DNA from: Candidatus Sulfopaludibacter sp.
GTDB lineage: Bacteria > Acidobacteriota > Terriglobia > Bryobacterales > Bryobacteraceae
Assembly: GCA_031292755.1 (NCBI GenBank)
Contig: JARLGM010000039.1
Coordinates: 1 to 45,186, forward strand
Direction of reading: 5' to 3'
DNA: 45,186 nt
Made by a program: the position numbers and the translations under genes. How positions within the stretch are numbered: position 1 is the stretch's first letter; each line of letters opens with the position of its first letter. The notes under the pieces were generated by a model. It worked only from the letters and a program-made list of their open reading frames with translations. It was not told where the DNA came from and searched no databases. Of the stretch, positions 42,541-45,186 are shown piece by piece.

Positions 42541-43917
42541 TTGCCTAGAACCCTCGTCATCGGTGGCGGCATCTCCGGGCTTTCCGCGGCTTACTACCTG
42601 GCCAAGGGCGGCGCCGAATCCACCATCCTCGAATCCCGCCCGCGCCTGGGCGGCGTCATCCAGACCGAAAAAGTAGAAGGCTGCACCCTGGAAGCCGGCC
42701 CCGATAGCTTCCTCTCCGCGAAACCGGCGGCGCTGGAATTGATTCGCGACCTCGGACTCGCCGGCGACGTCATCGGCTCCAACGATCATCTCCGCGTCAC
42801 CTTCGTCCGCAAAAATGGCCGGATGGTGCCTCTGCCGGATGGCCTCATGATGATGGTCCCTACCAAAATCCTGCCGCTGATCACCACCAGCCTGGTGGGA
42901 TGGGGCACCAAGATTCGCATGGGCATGGAACTGTGGCGCGCGCCCAAGCCGAGAGCCGGGGACGAGTCCGTCGCCGAGTTTGTCGAGGAGCACTACGGCA
43001 AGGAAGCGGTGGATTATCTTGCCGAGCCCCTGCTCTCCGGCGTTTACGGGGGCGACCCGCGCCAGTTGAGCGTGACCAGCGTCCTGCCGCGCTTCGTCGA
43101 ACTGGCCAACAAATATGGCAGCCTGACGCGCGGCGTGCTGGCATCGCGAGCCCAGGCGAAATCGAATGGGCCGGCGCCGCCGTTGTTCCGCACGCTCAAG
43201 GGCGGGTTGGGGCAACTGGTTGCCGCCGTCACCGAATCGATCCGTGGCAAAACGCAGGTGGTGCAGGCGCGAGCCGAAACCGTCGAGCGCACTGCCTCGG
43301 GCTTCCGCGTCAAGGTGAATGGCGATTGGCTGGACGCCGAACACTTGGTGGTGGCCTGTGAAGCGCACAGTGCCGCGGTGTTACTGTGCGGAGTGGACGC
43401 CCGCATCGCGGAACTGCTGGGCGGCGTAGGCTACAGTTCGTCGATGGTGGTGGCGCTGGGCTTCGATGCCGCGGATTTCGCCCGCCCGCCGGTGGGCTTC
43501 GGATTCCTCGTGCCCAAGAAGGAGCGGCGGCGGCTGGTGGCGTGTACCTGGATCGGCACCAAGTTCCCGCATCGCGTCCCCGAGGGTAAGATTGTGGCCC
43601 GCTGCTTCCTGGGAGGAGCCGGAGACGCCGCGGCGCTCGCCGAATCCGACGAAGCGATCCTGGCCACCGTCACCAGCGAGCTTCAGGAAATCGCCGGCTT
43701 CTCCGCCCGGCCGCGCTTCCATCGCATTTTCCGCTGGCCGCGCTCCATGGCCCAATATCCCGTGGGCCATCCCCAGCAGATGGCGGAACTGGAAACCCGC
43801 GTAGCGTCTATTCCAGGACTGCACCTGGCCGGTAATGCGTATCAGGGCATCGGCGTGCCGGACTGTATCCGCATGGGGCGCGCCGCGGCGGGGAAGACGC
43901 TCCCCTCCACTCACTGA
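42541..43917 (+). CDS. hemY: protoporphyrinogen/coproporphyrinogen oxidase (HemY type)
   Basis: The 458-residue flavoenzyme starts at a TTG (PRTLVIGGGISGLSAAYYLAKGG), 12 bases after the vestigial hemH stop and in the same frame. The FAD-binding GGGISGL motif, LESRPRLGGVI, EAGPDSFLSAKP (28-75), AEPLLSGVYGGDPRQLSV and a C-terminal LAGNAYQGIGVPDCIRMG identify a HemY/PPOX-type oxidase. It takes porphyrinogen to the porphyrin with O2, either proto- or coproporphyrinogen; the sequence alone does not settle which. It ends seven bases inside the convergent TIGR03437 gene. Confidence 0.93.
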   Translation: MPRTLVIGGGISGLSAAYYLAKGGAESTILESRPRLGGVIQTEKVEGCTLEAGPDSFLSAKPAALELIRDLGLAGDVIGSNDHLRVTFVRKNGRMVPLPDGLMMMVPTKILPLITTSLVGWGTKIRMGMELWRAPKPRAGDESVAEFVEEHYGKEAVDYLAEPLLSGVYGGDPRQLSVTSVLPRFVELANKYGSLTRGVLASRAQAKSNGPAPPLFRTLKGGLGQLVAAVTESIRGKTQVVQARAETVERTASGFRVKVNGDWLDAEHLVVACEAHSAAVLLCGVDARIAELLGGVGYSSSMVVALGFDAADFARPPVGFGFLVPKKERRRLVACTWIGTKFPHRVPEGKIVARCFLGGAGDAAALAESDEAILATVTSELQEIAGFSARPRFHRIFRWPRSMAQYPVGHPQQMAELETRVASIPGLHLAGNAYQGIGVPDCIRMGRAAAGKTLPSTH

Positions 43918-45077
43918 GCCGTGTAGATCGCGACGGGGTACGAATAGTGGCCACCGACAGCAACTTCGACCTCGGTCGTGGAAAGCGTCAAGAACGACAG
44001 CGGCAACTGAAAATTGATCTGCACCACGCCGGCAACCGCGCCGGGAGCGGAACCGGAGTGCACCACGGTCGCCGCGGAAGGGGCGTAAACCACGCAGCAA
44101 TCGAAAGGGTTTGCACCCGTCGCGATCTGCCCGTCCTGCAAGTTCGCCGGCGTCGTTCCCACGCCCGTAACCCAGATGGAAACAATCGACCCGCTCTTGG
44201 CCGGATGCTCGGCCGAGTTGATGGTGCCATCCTGATTCACCGCCACCGCCGAGCCGTCCGGATTCTGAAAGATCTCCGGATCGGCGGTAATGGATGAGAA
44301 CGGAAAGAACGGCGTCGCGACGCCGTTATTGATCACCTGCAGGGTCAGGCCGGCCGCGCTTCCGTACAGCGAGAACGGCGCGACGGCGTTGATCTGCGAA
44401 GCCGACACGTAGAGCAGCGGCAGTGCGTAACTGCCCATCATGACCTGCACGCCGCCGAGCGACGCCGGCACAGAGCCCGCGCCGGTTGGCGTGTACGATA
44501 CCGGCGTGGCCGGTCCGATATCCGGCCCGAAAATGGAAATCACCTCGCCCCGCGCCATCTGCCCGCCGGCGCTTCCGTATGCCGCGTTGGCGATGCCGAA
44601 GATCTGGGACGCCGGCTTACCTACCGGCGAAATCGCCGAGACGATTCCCCCGCCGCCCGCCGCGTGCAGCAGGCCGTAGGAATCGACTGCGAGCGATTGC
44701 GCCACCGTGCCGGTGGGGTAGCGCGCGCAATACGGAAGCGCCGCGCCGGTCGCGCTGATTCCAGCCAGAAAATCCCCGCCCTGCGACCATCCCTGCGCGT
44801 TTGGAAAATCTGAAGACCCGGTAGTGCCCGCGAGCCACACCACGCCCGAGCCATCCAGCGCAAGCGACGTCGCGGCATCGGCGCCGGCCCCGCCGAGGTA
44901 GGTCGCCCACACCACGCCGCTCCCGTCCGGCTTCAGCTTCAAGACGAATGCGTCGGGCGGCGGGAAATAAGAGAACGAAGATGGCCCGTCGTACGCGGTC
45001 TGGTAAGCGCCGGCAGTCGCCGGAAACACCGGATCGAAGGTGGATCCGGCCAGATATGCCGACCCCGCCGCATCCAC
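43911..45077 (-). CDS. SBBP-type beta-propeller protein with TIGR03437 C-terminal domain (5' end disrupted or outside window)
   Basis: From a GTG at 45077 the frame encodes 388 residues. Repeats of SBBP type (ATAIAVDAAGSAYLAGSTFDPVF, ATSLALDGSGVVWLAGTTGSSDFPNAQ) lead to the Solibacter C-terminal domain: MARGEVISIFGPDIGP, VPASLGGVQVMMG, PLLYVSASQINAVAPFSL and VSIWVTGVGTTPANLQDGQ. Protein-like sequence continues in the same frame for 34 codons upstream (ASNNCPAYCFTPPYYPVSP) to a TAG at 45180-45182, without any start codon in between. There is also no signal peptide at 45077, although this family is secreted. So the real gene is either broken by that TAG or begins farther off the window. The family is a surface or secreted propeller of unknown role. 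Confidence 0.75.
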   Translation of the reverse strand: MDAAGSAYLAGSTFDPVFPATAGAYQTAYDGPSSFSYFPPPDAFVLKLKPDGSGVVWATYLGGAGADAATSLALDGSGVVWLAGTTGSSDFPNAQGWSQGGDFLAGISATGAALPYCARYPTGTVAQSLAVDSYGLLHAAGGGGIVSAISPVGKPASQIFGIANAAYGSAGGQMARGEVISIFGPDIGPATPVSYTPTGAGSVPASLGGVQVMMGSYALPLLYVSASQINAVAPFSLYGSAAGLTLQVINNGVATPFFPFSSITADPEIFQNPDGSAVAVNQDGTINSAEHPAKSGSIVSIWVTGVGTTPANLQDGQIATGANPFDCCVVYAPSAATVVHSGSAPGAVAGVVQINFQLPLSFLTLSTTEVEVAVGGHYSYPVAIYTAQ

Positions 45078-45186
45078 CGCAATCGCCGTCGCGCGGTTCG
45101 CCGGATTGGTATTGGGAGAAACGGGATAGTAAGGCGGAGTGAAACAATAAGCTGGACAATTGTTTGAGGCGAGCGTATTCTAAGGT

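Overview
The window looks like chromosomal DNA of an acidobacterium of the Solibacter/Bryobacter group (Bryobacterales, Acidobacteriota). This rests on protein families rather than an rRNA gene, as none is present. Three families first defined on Solibacter-type genomes occur together: a TIGR03435 soil-associated protein at the left edge, a duplicated orphan ABC permease (ADOP type) at 13.5 kb and a TIGR03437 C-terminal domain at the right edge. Three FG-GAP/ASPIC-UnbV (CRTAC1-like) proteins, a BNR-propeller 'glycosyl hydrolase' and uniformly GC-rich DNA agree with this. No tRNA, rRNA, CRISPR array or insertion sequence was seen.

Layout. 1-7.05 kb (minus strand): a TIGR03435 protein cut by the window edge, then an envelope-glycan operon of a small Cys-motif protein, a four-part glycosyltransferase fusion and a GT-C-like membrane protein. 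A decayed fragment of a paralogue of the last gene follows it. 7.18-10.8 kb (plus): an ICMT-like methyltransferase, a secreted M28 peptidase, a secreted DUF4159 protein and a secreted unknown. 10.76-13.2 kb (minus): a REC-Hpt-REC regulator coupled to a membrane HEAT-like protein. 13.5-17.6 kb (plus): an orphan ABC permease and a secretin gene broken by two frameshifts.

17.6-30.6 kb (minus): a block built around three FG-GAP/ASPIC proteins. One unit runs TPR-ASPIC protein, pentaheme cytochrome with TPRs, ASPIC protein, amidase, with stop/start overlaps at every joint. A monooxygenase-like gene separates it from a second unit: NarX-like sensor kinase, NarL-like regulator, ASPIC protein and a small Pro-rich ORF. 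I read the block as a regulated periplasmic or surface redox system of unknown function; it is the best candidate here for something undescribed. A small unknown gene diverges from it, followed by a 1085-residue secreted BNR-propeller protein that ends in a perfect 28-bp-stem terminator.

34.3-43.9 kb (plus): the housekeeping operon rimP-nusA-infB-ylxP(DUF503)-rbfA, with a putative leader attenuator ahead of rimP and a G-rich/C-rich structured spacer ahead of rbfA. It runs on into apbE, hemE, a vestigial ferrochelatase (hemH) ORF and hemY. The right edge holds a minus-strand SBBP-type/TIGR03437 protein whose reading frame is stopped by TAG just inside the window.
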